Shown here: positions 27,219 through 35,277 of the stretch, piece after piece | Position numbering within the stretch: the first letter of the stretch is position 1 | Layout of the letters: each line of letters begins with the position of its first letter | Source of the DNA: an uncultured Lachnospiraceae bacterium | Lineage (GTDB): Bacteria; Bacillota; Clostridia; Lachnospirales; Lachnospiraceae | DNA length: 64,000 nucleotides | Direction of reading: 5' to 3' | NCBI GenBank assembly: GCA_947650155.1 | Contig: CANSUS010000013.1 | Coordinates: 1-64,000 of the forward strand | Translations under genes and position numbers: made by a program | The notes under the pieces: generated by a model | Told to the model about the DNA's origin: nothing | The model's input: the letters and a program-made list of their open reading frames with translations, nothing else | Database searches by the model: none

Positions 27219-27267
27219 CACGTGTATTTGTATATCAAAGCAGATTGTAGTTGGATGGAGGAACGGT

Positions 27268-27966
27268 ATGAATATTCCAAAACATGTGGCGATTATTTTA
27301 GACGGTAACGGAAGATGGGCAAAAGCGAAGGGAATGCCCAGAAATTACGGACACGCGCAGGGAGCAAAGACAGTGGAAGTAATCTGTGAAGAAGCTTACA
27401 GAATGGGAATACAGTATTTGACAGTATATGCTTTTTCTACAGAAAACTGGAGCAGACCGCAGGATGAGGTGGAAGCTTTAATGAAGCTTCTGCGTAACTA
27501 TATGAAAACCTGTCTGAAGACGGCGGCAAAGAATAATATGTGTGTCAGGGTAATCGGAGATAAAACCGGGTTGGATGAGGATATTAGAAACCGAATCGCT
27601 GAATTGGAAGAAGCAACAAAGGAAAATACAGGGCTTCATTTTCAGATTGCTTTAAATTATGGAGGCAGGGATGAGATCGTGCGCGCAGTGAAGCAGCTTG
27701 TGCAGAAAGCAAAAGACGGGCAGATTGAAGCGGAGCAGATTACAGAAAAGTTTATTTCAGATATGTTAGATACGTCAGGGCTTCCTGAGCCGGATTTATT
27801 GATTCGCACATGTAATGAACAGCGGATTTCAAACTTTCTTCTCTGGCAGTTAGCTTATACGGAATTTTATTTTACGCCGGTTGCCTGGCCGGATTTTACG
27901 AAAGAAGAATTAGAAAAAGCTATAGAAGCATATAATCATAGAGACAGAAGATACGGGAAAGTGTGA
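27268..27966 (+). CDS. uppS: Isoprenyl (undecaprenyl) diphosphate synthase
   Basis: Condenses isopentenyl diphosphate units onto a farnesyl primer to make the C55 carrier lipid for wall synthesis. The 232-residue protein opens with HVAIILDGNGRWAKAKG, which includes the catalytic Asp, and continues with YGHAQGAKTVEVICEEA, YAFSTENWSRP and the end ISNFLLWQLAYTEFYFTP. The length is typical. GGAGG lies 6 bases before ATG. Its stop overlaps or abuts the start of cdsA, indicating tight coupling. Confidence 0.96.
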   Translation: MNIPKHVAIILDGNGRWAKAKGMPRNYGHAQGAKTVEVICEEAYRMGIQYLTVYAFSTENWSRPQDEVEALMKLLRNYMKTCLKTAAKNNMCVRVIGDKTGLDEDIRNRIAELEEATKENTGLHFQIALNYGGRDEIVRAVKQLVQKAKDGQIEAEQITEKFISDMLDTSGLPEPDLLIRTCNEQRISNFLLWQLAYTEFYFTPVAWPDFTKEELEKAIEAYNHRDRRYGKV

Positions 27967-27974
27967 GGGTGCCT

Positions 27975-28823
27975 ATGTTTAAGACCAGATTATTAAGTGG
28001 AATCATATTAATTATCATTGCATTAGTTACCATGACACTGGGAGGACCCGTTTTGGCGGGGACACTTGCAGTCATATCTATGATTGCTTTTTTTGAACTT
28101 TTAAAGGCACTGGGGCTCCGGGGAAGAGAAAAAAAATGGAATGGGATTGAAATTGCAGGAATAGTAAGCATTCTTATTTATTATGGAATACTGATAATCT
28201 TATACTTTAAACCGGATCTTATTGTGATATCAGGCGAAGGTCTCTGTCTGACAGCGGTCATTTTTTCGTTAGTGCTTTTTATGGCTGTATATGTATTTTC
28301 TTTTCCCAAATTTAAGGCATCAAGCGTTATGTTTGCATTTTTTTCTTTTGTATATGCGCCTGTTATGCTGTCATTTTTATATTTGACGAGAGCGTTGGAG
28401 TCGGGAAAATTCATAGTATGGATGATACTGATTAGTTCGTGGGGGTGCGATACCTGTGCTTATTGTGTCGGTGTTTTGATTGGCAAACATAAAATGGCGC
28501 CGAAGTTAAGTCCAAAGAAATCAATAGAAGGCGCTGTCGGAGGCATTGCAGGAGCGGCGGTTCTTGGGGCGCTGTATGCTTTTTTAATCGTAGAAAAAGC
28601 AGCGCCTGATCAGAGGATAACAGTAGTATTTGCAGTGATCGGAGGTTTGGGAGCCGTCATTTCTCAGGTTGGCGATCTGGCAGCTTCCGGGATCAAAAGG
28701 GATCATGAAATTAAGGATTATGGTAAATTGATTCCGGGACATGGCGGAATTATGGATCGTTTTGACAGTGTGATTTTTACAGCGCCGGTAATCTATTTTC
28801 TGGCGCAGATGATGCTGGGATAA
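27975..28823 (+). CDS. cdsA: Phosphatidate cytidylyltransferase
   Basis: Makes CDP-diacylglycerol, the branch point of phospholipid synthesis. A 282-residue, strongly hydrophobic membrane protein with about eight helices. The CDS signature is at the C-terminus: SQVGDLAASGIKRDHEIKD, then GKLIPGHGGIMDRFDS. GTG 27963 could start the frame inside uppS, but GAGG 7 bases before ATG 27975 gives MFKTRLLSGI, the family's usual opening. It lies between uppS and dxr as in most Firmicutes. Confidence 0.95.
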   Translation: MFKTRLLSGIILIIIALVTMTLGGPVLAGTLAVISMIAFFELLKALGLRGREKKWNGIEIAGIVSILIYYGILIILYFKPDLIVISGEGLCLTAVIFSLVLFMAVYVFSFPKFKASSVMFAFFSFVYAPVMLSFLYLTRALESGKFIVWMILISSWGCDTCAYCVGVLIGKHKMAPKLSPKKSIEGAVGGIAGAAVLGALYAFLIVEKAAPDQRITVVFAVIGGLGAVISQVGDLAASGIKRDHEIKDYGKLIPGHGGIMDRFDSVIFTAPVIYFLAQMMLG

Positions 28824-28873
28824 AAATGCAATTGGCGCTGCTTAAAATACGGATGGGGAAAGGAATGTGAACG

Positions 28874-30025
28874 ATGAAGCACTTGACAATACTTGGCTCT
28901 ACCGGTTCAATCGGAACGCAGTCATTGGAAGTAGTGAGAGCCTATAAGGATAAACTGGAAATAACAGCGTTAGCGGCGGGAAATAATGTGGAACTTATGG
29001 AGAAACAGATTCGTGAATTTCATCCCCAAAAGGCAGTTATGTGGAGTGAAACAGCAGCGAAGCAGCTGAAGGAAAAAGTTTCAGATCTTTCTGTGGAGAT
29101 TTTGGATGGGATGGAAGGACTTCTGGAAGTTTCTACCATGCCACAGACAGATGTTGTGCTTACGGCGATTGTGGGAATGATAGGGATAAGACCTACGATT
29201 GCAGCAATAGAAAATAAAAAGACAATTGCTCTTGCAAACAAGGAAACATTAGTTACGGCAGGGCATATTATTATGCCGCTTGCAAAAAAAATGGGAGTTC
29301 CCATTTTGCCGGTAGACAGTGAACACAGTGCAATTTTCCAGTCCATGAATGGAGAGAAAAGGGAACAGGTAAGTAAAATACTGCTTACCGCGTCAGGAGG
29401 TCCTTTCAGAGGACGAACAAGGAAAGAACTGGAGAACGTGACAGTAGAGGATGCACTGAAACATCCTAACTGGTCAATGGGAAGAAAAATTACCGTTGAT
29501 TCGGCAACTTTGGTGAATAAAGGTCTGGAACTTATGGAAGCGAAGTGGCTTTTTGATACGGAACTTGACAGAATACAGGTAGTGGTGCATCCGCAGAGCA
29601 TTATTCATTCTATGGTTGAATATGCGGACGGCGCTATTATGGCACAGCTTGGAACGCCGGATATGAAGCTGCCAATACAATACGCTCTTTTTTACCCGGA
29701 CAGACTGCCAATGGAAGGAGAACGGGTAGATTTTTATGAACTTTCCCGGATTACATTTGAAAAACCGGATAAGGAAACCTTTAAAGGACTGGATTTAGCC
29801 TATAAAGCAGCGCAAAAGGGAGGCAGTATGCCCACTGTATATAATGCAGCAAATGAAAAAGCGGTGGCGTTGTTTCTTGACAGAAAGATCAGATTCCTGC
29901 AAATAGCGGAAATCATCGAAATGTCAATGGAACACCACAATGTGATAGAAAATCCGAATGTGGAGCAGATTCTTTTGACGGAATCGGAAACGTATGACTA
30001 TATAATGCAGAGGATGGAATCATAG
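28874..30025 (+). CDS. dxr: 1-deoxy-D-xylulose-5-phosphate reductoisomerase
   Basis: Second enzyme of the MEP isoprenoid pathway (also called IspC): converts DXP to MEP with NADPH. The 383-residue protein has the NADPH-binding LGSTGSIGTQSLEV, LANKETLVTAG, the metal-binding PVDSEHSAIFQ, the flexible loop NPNWSMGRKITVDSATL-type segment and EAKWLF. Length is normal. It precedes rseP, whose GTG overlaps its stop by one base, and, further on, ispG of the same pathway. Confidence 0.96.
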   Translation: MKHLTILGSTGSIGTQSLEVVRAYKDKLEITALAAGNNVELMEKQIREFHPQKAVMWSETAAKQLKEKVSDLSVEILDGMEGLLEVSTMPQTDVVLTAIVGMIGIRPTIAAIENKKTIALANKETLVTAGHIIMPLAKKMGVPILPVDSEHSAIFQSMNGEKREQVSKILLTASGGPFRGRTRKELENVTVEDALKHPNWSMGRKITVDSATLVNKGLELMEAKWLFDTELDRIQVVVHPQSIIHSMVEYADGAIMAQLGTPDMKLPIQYALFYPDRLPMEGERVDFYELSRITFEKPDKETFKGLDLAYKAAQKGGSMPTVYNAANEKAVALFLDRKIRFLQIAEIIEMSMEHHNVIENPNVEQILLTESETYDYIMQRMES

Positions 30026-31089
30026 TGAATGTTGTAATCAGTATTTTATTATTTATTGTTATTTTTAGTATTATTGTAATTTCTCATGAATTTGGTCATT
30101 TTATGCTGGCAAAAGCAAATGGTATCCGGGTTGTGGAATTTGCAGTAGGGATGGGACCGACTATTTGCAGTTTTACAAAGGGGGAGACGAAATACTCTTT
30201 AAAGATTCTGCCATTTGGCGGCGCCTGTATGTTTGACAACGAAGATGGACTGAACATGGAAGAAGGCGCAGTGCCGGAAGAAGGATCTTTTCTGGCGGCA
30301 AATGTATGGTCGAGAATATCCTGCGTATTAGCGGGGCCGCTATTTAATTTTATTCTTGCATTTCTTTTTTCTTTGATACTTGTGGGATTTACCGGTTCTG
30401 ATCTTCCGGTGCTGGAAGAGGTATCAGAAGGCGGCGCCGCTCAGGCAGCGGGATTGAAAACCGGTGATATTATAAAGGAGATTAATGGGGAAAACATTCA
30501 TCTTTATAGAGAACTTTCTCTGGTGTCCCTGGCAAATCATGGAGAAAAACTGGAAATTGTTTATGAGAGAGACGGACAGGAATATCAGACTTTATTAACG
30601 CCGATTTATGATGAAAATGATGCAAGATATTATCTGGGAATCAGAGGAAGAGGGGAATATATACAATGTAAGGGATTCCAGCTGATTCAATACAGCGCCT
30701 ATGAAGTACAATATTGGATGAGGGCGACTTTTAAAAGCCTTTCTATGATTCTTCATGGAAGAGTGAGCAGGGATGATGTTTCAGGACCGGTTGGCATTGC
30801 ACAGATTGTTGGAACGACTTATGAGGAGGCAAAACCTTACGGACTGTCGTCGGTGATTCTTTCTATGATGAATATAGCGATTCTTTTATCGGTGAACCTG
30901 GGGGTATTAAATCTGCTTCCACTTCCGGCACTGGACGGGGGACGCCTTGTCTTCATGTTGATTGAAGTGGTGCGTGGTAAGCCGATACCGCCGGAAAAGG
31001 AAGGTATGGTTCATTTTGTCGGGCTGGTAGTCTTTATGATTTTGATGGTATTTATCATGTATAATGATATTACCAGATTATTTCGGTAG
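30025..31089 (+). CDS. rseP: RseP/YluC-type site-2 intramembrane protease
   Basis: A 354-residue membrane metalloprotease that cleaves anti-sigma factors and other membrane proteins within the bilayer. The zinc motif HEFGHF lies in the first helix. A PDZ domain occupies about residues 125-205 (GGAAQAAGLKTGDIIKEINGE). The third ligand motif LNLLPLPALDGGRLVF is near the C-terminus. The GTG start at 30025 shares a base with the dxr stop, a strong sign of translational coupling. In most Clostridia ispG follows directly. Here about 3 kb with three other genes intervene. Confidence 0.94.
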   Translation: MNVVISILLFIVIFSIIVISHEFGHFMLAKANGIRVVEFAVGMGPTICSFTKGETKYSLKILPFGGACMFDNEDGLNMEEGAVPEEGSFLAANVWSRISCVLAGPLFNFILAFLFSLILVGFTGSDLPVLEEVSEGGAAQAAGLKTGDIIKEINGENIHLYRELSLVSLANHGEKLEIVYERDGQEYQTLLTPIYDENDARYYLGIRGRGEYIQCKGFQLIQYSAYEVQYWMRATFKSLSMILHGRVSRDDVSGPVGIAQIVGTTYEEAKPYGLSSVILSMMNIAILLSVNLGVLNLLPLPALDGGRLVFMLIEVVRGKPIPPEKEGMVHFVGLVVFMILMVFIMYNDITRLFR

Positions 31090-31106
31090 TAGTGAATGTG
31101 GCTGTC

Positions 31107-31134
31107 TGACCGGTCGTCATGAGATGATCGGTCA
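31107..31134 (+). other. Twelve-pair hairpin after rseP, no T tail
   Basis: TGACCGGTCGTC (31107-31118) pairs with GATGATCGGTCA (31123-31134), with two G-U pairs and a 4-base loop ATGA. Only three T's follow after two A's, so termination would be weak. It could be an mRNA processing or stability element. Confidence 0.5.
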
Positions 31135-31178
31135 AATTTGTGCCCACAGTTATGGGATGAGCAGGAATGGAGATTCAT

Positions 31179-31835
31179 ATGAAACAGACTGTTATTTTTG
31201 ATCTGGACGGTACTCTGATTGATACAGAGAAATATTTTAAAATATTTTGGCAGAAGGCAGCAGCGGAATTCGGTTTTCATATGAGTGAAGAGCAGGCTCT
31301 CAAACTGCGCAGTATGGGAAAACCTTATGTACTTGAGACGGTACGGGAATGGTTTGGAGAAGGATTTGACTATATCAAAGTGCGGGATTGCAGAAGAAAG
31401 CTGATGAGCGCGTATTTGGAAAAGACAGGAATCGAAACCAAGCCCGGAGCAGAATGGGCGTTGAAGCAGCTAAAGGAAGAAGGCTGTACGATTGCACTGG
31501 CAACGGCAACACCTGTTGAACGGGCAGTGGAACAATTAAAACAGACAGGGCTGCTGGAATATTTTGATGAAATGGTAAGTACAACGCAGGTAGAACGTGG
31601 AAAACCGGCGCCGGATGTGTATCTTCATGTATGTCGGAAACTTGGAGTGATCCCGCGGGAAGCGTTTGCGGTAGAAGATTCTCCCAACGGCGCGATGTCG
31701 GCAATTACAGCGGGGCTTAAAGTAGTCTTTGTGCCGGACCAGACAATGCCGGAGGGGGAAGTGGAAAAAAGGATTTATGCATGTATCTCTGATTTGACAC
31801 AACTGCCGGAACTGATTGGCGGGCGGGACAGATAA
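31179..31835 (+). CDS. HAD-family phosphatase (beta-phosphoglucomutase-like)
   Basis: A 218-residue soluble HAD hydrolase of subfamily I. The nucleophile motif is FDLDGTLIDTEK with Asp at residues 8 and 10. A helical cap follows, then the Thr motif in IALATATPVE, the Lys in ERGKPAPDVYL and the acidic motif VEDSPNGAMSAITAGL. Such enzymes act on small phosphorylated sugars or nucleotides, and the specificity cannot be read. ATG 31167 is in frame, but GGAG 7 bases before ATG 31179 favours the latter. It is the first of three genes placed between rseP and ispG. Confidence 0.88.
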   Translation: MKQTVIFDLDGTLIDTEKYFKIFWQKAAAEFGFHMSEEQALKLRSMGKPYVLETVREWFGEGFDYIKVRDCRRKLMSAYLEKTGIETKPGAEWALKQLKEEGCTIALATATPVERAVEQLKQTGLLEYFDEMVSTTQVERGKPAPDVYLHVCRKLGVIPREAFAVEDSPNGAMSAITAGLKVVFVPDQTMPEGEVEKRIYACISDLTQLPELIGGRDR

Positions 31836-31928
31836 ATTCAACAATAGTTTGTATCGTTTATATCACGAAAAAAATCTTGTATCAAAAGAACAGATGTGAT
31901 AGGATATTCTAAAATAAAAATCTATAAA

Positions 31929-31959
31929 TTCTGATTGATCTTTTCAAGATCAGTCAGAA
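31929..31959. other. Fourteen-pair hairpin in the HAD/PP2C spacer
   Basis: TTCTGATTGATCTT (31929-31942) is followed after TTC by its reverse complement (31946-31959) with one G-T pair. No T tail is present on either strand. The surrounding 256-base spacer (31836-32091) is A+T-rich and otherwise holds only a probable promoter near 32027-32056. Confidence 0.55.
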
Positions 31960-32026
31960 CAAGTCAGTAATTCACTAATCATTATTATAAAATTCCGGTT
32001 AAATCTATTTTATTTTCCAGAAATTA

Positions 32027-32056
32027 TTTACAAGGCAATATAAGAATGTCTATACC
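32027..32056 (+). promoter_or_regulatory. Probable promoter for the PP2C/kinase pair
   Basis: TTTACA (32027-32032), an 18-base spacer and TATACC (32051-32056), 35 bases before the phosphatase start. The hexamers match only in part. Confidence 0.4.
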
Positions 32057-32091
32057 CTGAATTCGCGGGTTGAGCAGGAATGGAGGCTTTT

Positions 32092-32793
32092 ATGGAAATG
32101 ACAACAGCATATTTATGGGAACGGGGAGAATGTAAAAACAACGAGGATTCTCTTGTATTATTGCAGGCTCAGACAAGAAAGGGGACTGTCCTTGCAGCGG
32201 CTGTCTGCGACGGAATCGGCGGTCTTTCGGAAGGGGAGACAGCCAGCGGCTATATGGCGGAAATGACGGCGGTCTGGTTTCATAAAGAGCTGCTGCCTAT
32301 GACGAAAAGGCGTAAAGGATCTAAATTTCTGTATCGGTCAGCGGTGAAACTACTTTATGAAACAGATGAAAAGTTAAAAGAATACGGCAGAAAAAAGAAA
32401 ATCCGGCTGGGAACGACGATTACTCTTCTTTTCATTATCCATAACAGGTTTTATATGATTCATACGGGAGACTGCCGGATTTATCAGGTCAGAAAGAAAA
32501 TAACGGTATTATCAAAAGACGATGGAGAAGGCCGTTTTTTACAGAAATGTATCGGCGCCGGAAAATGGGAAAAACCCCAGTGGAAATGTGGAAAAATCAG
32601 AAAAAGAACAGGTTTTCTTTTGTGCAGCGACGGATTTTACAGAAAGCTTTGCGAAAAAGAAATTGCTGTTTGTGCGGCGCCATTTTGTGAGCAGGAAATC
32701 ATTCTTTTTAAAAGACTTGAAGCGGCGGGAGAACAGATTAAAAAAAGAAGAATGGAAGATAATGCGTCGGCAGTCAGCATTATCGTAAAATAG
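32092..32793 (+). CDS. PP2C-family Ser/Thr protein phosphatase
   Basis: A 233-residue soluble metal-dependent phosphatase. Metal-binding motifs: the RxxNED-like start (CKNNEDSLVL), CDGIGGLSEGE, GTTITLLFI, HTGDCRIYQ, LCSDGF and the final DNASAVSIIV. All Asp residues needed for the two-metal centre appear present. GGAGG in front fixes ATG 32092 rather than 32080. The Ser/Thr kinase gene starts 21 bases downstream, so the two form a kinase/phosphatase pair comparable in plan to PrkC/PrpC but without PASTA domains. Confidence 0.9.
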   Translation: MEMTTAYLWERGECKNNEDSLVLLQAQTRKGTVLAAAVCDGIGGLSEGETASGYMAEMTAVWFHKELLPMTKRRKGSKFLYRSAVKLLYETDEKLKEYGRKKKIRLGTTITLLFIIHNRFYMIHTGDCRIYQVRKKITVLSKDDGEGRFLQKCIGAGKWEKPQWKCGKIRKRTGFLLCSDGFYRKLCEKEIAVCAAPFCEQEIILFKRLEAAGEQIKKRRMEDNASAVSIIVK

Positions 32794-32814
32794 CAGCGGA
32801 AAGGAGAAAGACAG

Positions 32815-34002
32815 ATGGAGAGCAGGTATGAGATTCTGGATAAAATTGGAGAAGGGGGAAGAAGTGAAGTTTTTAAAGCTTTCGACAGACATTTGAACCG
32901 TTTTGTGGCAATAAAAAAAGTAAATGGAAAAGAAGAGCATCTGCTTTTGGAGGCGGAAATTCTGATGAAGTTAAAGCACCCCGCGATCCCGGTTATTTAT
33001 GATATTGTGAAGGAAGAAGAAAGAAACTGTATTATTATGGAATATATGGAAGGGGTAAATTTGCTTTCTTTTCTGGAAAAGGAGGGATTTGTGGAAGAAA
33101 AAACTGCGGTAAAGATAGGAATCCGCATTTCAGAATGTCTGCAATATCTGCATCATCTTCCGGAAAAAATTATTTACAGGGATTTGAAACCGGCAAATAT
33201 TTTATTAGATGAAACCGGGCAGATAAAATTGATCGATTTTGACAGCGCCTTTACAGGAAAGGAAAGAAAAGACAGAAAAGTAAGGTCAGGCACTTATGGA
33301 TACAGCGCTCCGGAGCAGTTTGAAGCAGGGCTGGATATCGATGAAAAAAGTGATATCTACGGTTTGGGAACTACTTTGTATCATTTGCTGACAGGGAAAA
33401 ATCCATCAAAGCCGCCATATCATTTCTATAAAATCCGGGATGTAAATCCGCTGATTACGGAGGAATTAGAAGAAGTAGTGGAAAACTGTATGTCGGAAGA
33501 GAGGCAGAAGCGTTATGGGGATATGGGAGAAGTCTTACAGGAACTGAAAAGGTGCGGGAACATTACAAAAGAAGGCCGAAGCAGGAAAAAAAGGGGAAAA
33601 AGACGATATATGATCGAAGAAAAGAAAAATATTCTTTTGACTGAAAAACAAGGAGGCGGGTTGTTTTTTACGCTGCTCCTTTTATGTATGCTTACTTTTT
33701 TTACCGGATTTGTTTACGGATCTGATCATAGGCTTGAAGTGGTGTATGGAAAGGGGGAGAATCCGGAGGCAGTTTATGCAAAAGAAAAGGATGAAATACT
33801 TCCGCTTATCACCTATAATGTAAAAAGAGAGAAAATTTTGATAAAAAACGGATCATTTTATGAAACAGACCAGGATTTTCATATGGCGATTCCGAAGGAA
33901 TGCCTGAAGGAAGCGGGAGTAAAGGTGACAGTGATATGTAAAGAATTGGGAAGTGGAAAAGAGCGGGAAAGAGTATTGCTGCTCAAGGAGAAAAATCCAT
34001 GA
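32815..34002 (+). CDS. Membrane Ser/Thr protein kinase (PknB-like, no PASTA repeats)
   Basis: A 395-residue Hanks-type kinase. The cytoplasmic kinase domain spans residues 1 to about 250: glycine loop GEGGRSEV, VAIKKV with the ATP Lys, catalytic loop YRDLKPANILLD (YRD for HRD), and LIDFDSAF where DFG is usual, then SGTYGYSAPEQF. A basic juxtamembrane stretch (RSRKKRGKRRYM) precedes one membrane segment at about 281-302. The extracellular part is only about 90 residues, with no PASTA or other sensor domain that I recognise. It follows the PP2C gene by 21 bases and stands directly before ispG. Confidence 0.9.
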   Translation: MESRYEILDKIGEGGRSEVFKAFDRHLNRFVAIKKVNGKEEHLLLEAEILMKLKHPAIPVIYDIVKEEERNCIIMEYMEGVNLLSFLEKEGFVEEKTAVKIGIRISECLQYLHHLPEKIIYRDLKPANILLDETGQIKLIDFDSAFTGKERKDRKVRSGTYGYSAPEQFEAGLDIDEKSDIYGLGTTLYHLLTGKNPSKPPYHFYKIRDVNPLITEELEEVVENCMSEERQKRYGDMGEVLQELKRCGNITKEGRSRKKRGKRRYMIEEKKNILLTEKQGGGLFFTLLLLCMLTFFTGFVYGSDHRLEVVYGKGENPEAVYAKEKDEILPLITYNVKREKILIKNGSFYETDQDFHMAIPKECLKEAGVKVTVICKELGSGKERERVLLLKEKNP

Positions 34003-34061
34003 AACAGGCATAAAAGATGTATAAATACAGAACATGGATTTGCGGAACCCAAGCAGCTTTC

Positions 34062-34090
34062 TTGACACTAAACATGGCGAGTGTTACACT
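34062..34090 (+). promoter_or_regulatory. Promoter for ispG-polC
   Basis: TTGACA (34062-34067), a 17-base spacer and TACACT (34085-34090) with an extended -10 TGT. It lies 69 bases before the ispG start and would make ispG-polC independent of the inserted kinase genes. Confidence 0.75.
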
Positions 34091-34158
34091 TTTCTTGCAT
34101 ATAAGCAGTGATGATAAAGAGAAAAATGTGCGAAATGGCACCTGAACAGGGGGTAACT

Positions 34159-35214
34159 ATGTATCGGGAAAAAACAAATGTAGTACGGATAGGAAATAAA
34201 AAAATAGGCGGGGGCAATCCGATTCTGATTCAGTCTATGACCAATACGAGAACAGAGGACATAAAGCGGACAATAGAGCAGATTCAAAGACTGGAAGCGG
34301 CAGGATGTGATATTGTCCGTTCTACTGTGCCGACTTTAGAGGCAGCACAGGCGATTGCAAAGATCAGAAAGGAAATTAATATTCCTCTGGTTGCTGATAT
34401 TCATTTTGATTATAAAATGGCGATTGCAGCAATAGAAAACGGAGCGGATAAAATTCGTATTAATCCCGGCAATATCGGAAGCAGGGAAAAGGTAGAGGAA
34501 GTGGTGCGTGCGGCAAAAGAGAGAAATGTACCGATCAGGGTTGGAGTAAACAGCGGTTCCCTGGAGAGGGCGCTGGTAGAAAAATATGGCGGCGTTACGG
34601 CAGAGGGGCTTGTAGAAAGCGCGCTTGATAAAGTAAGAATGATTGAGGATATGGGATATGATCATCTTGTGATCAGTATTAAGTCTTCGGATGTAATGAT
34701 GTGTGTAAAGGCACATGAAATTCTTGCAGAAAAGACCTGTCATCCTCTTCATGTGGGGATTACGGAATCGGGAACGATTATAAGCGGTAATATTAAATCA
34801 GCTTTAGGGCTTGGCCTTATTCTAAATCAGGGGATAGGAGATACTATCCGGGTTTCTTTGACGGGAGATCCTGTAGAAGAGATCAAATCGGCAAAGATTA
34901 TTCTGCGTACGCTGGGACTGCGAAAAGGCGGTATAGAAATCGTATCCTGTCCTACCTGTGGAAGAACTAAAATTGATCTGATCGGACTGGCGGGACAGGT
35001 AGAGAATATGGTAGAGGATATTCCGTTAGATATAAAGGTGGCAGTGATGGGATGCGCCGTAAACGGACCGGGAGAAGCCAAAGAAGCGGATATTGGTATT
35101 GCAGGCGGAATTGGAGAAGGGCTGTTAATCAAGAAAGGTGAAATTATAAAGAAAGTTCCGGAAGGAGAGCTGCTTGCCGTACTCAGGGAAGAGCTTTTGA
35201 ACTGGAACGCTTGA
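34159..35214 (+). CDS. ispG: 4-hydroxy-3-methylbut-2-en-1-yl diphosphate synthase
   Basis: The penultimate MEP-pathway enzyme (GcpE), an iron-sulfur protein using reduced ferredoxin or flavodoxin. The 351-residue protein starts MYREKTNVVRIGN and shows IQSMTNTRTED, VADIHFDYKMA, RINPGNIGS and GITESGT. The cluster Cys residues are in SCPTCGRTKID and GCAVNGPGEAKEAD. AGGGGG lies just before ATG 34159, so the longer frame from 34108 is not used. It belongs to the same pathway as dxr, 5 kb upstream, from which it is separated by the HAD/PP2C/kinase genes. Confidence 0.95.
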   Translation: MYREKTNVVRIGNKKIGGGNPILIQSMTNTRTEDIKRTIEQIQRLEAAGCDIVRSTVPTLEAAQAIAKIRKEINIPLVADIHFDYKMAIAAIENGADKIRINPGNIGSREKVEEVVRAAKERNVPIRVGVNSGSLERALVEKYGGVTAEGLVESALDKVRMIEDMGYDHLVISIKSSDVMMCVKAHEILAEKTCHPLHVGITESGTIISGNIKSALGLGLILNQGIGDTIRVSLTGDPVEEIKSAKIILRTLGLRKGGIEIVSCPTCGRTKIDLIGLAGQVENMVEDIPLDIKVAVMGCAVNGPGEAKEADIGIAGGIGEGLLIKKGEIIKKVPEGELLAVLREELLNWNA

Positions 35215-35277
35215 AATGCGGCATTTTTCATTCGGATTTAAGCAGCGGCGGAGCCGTGGCATGGGGAGCAGTGTAAA

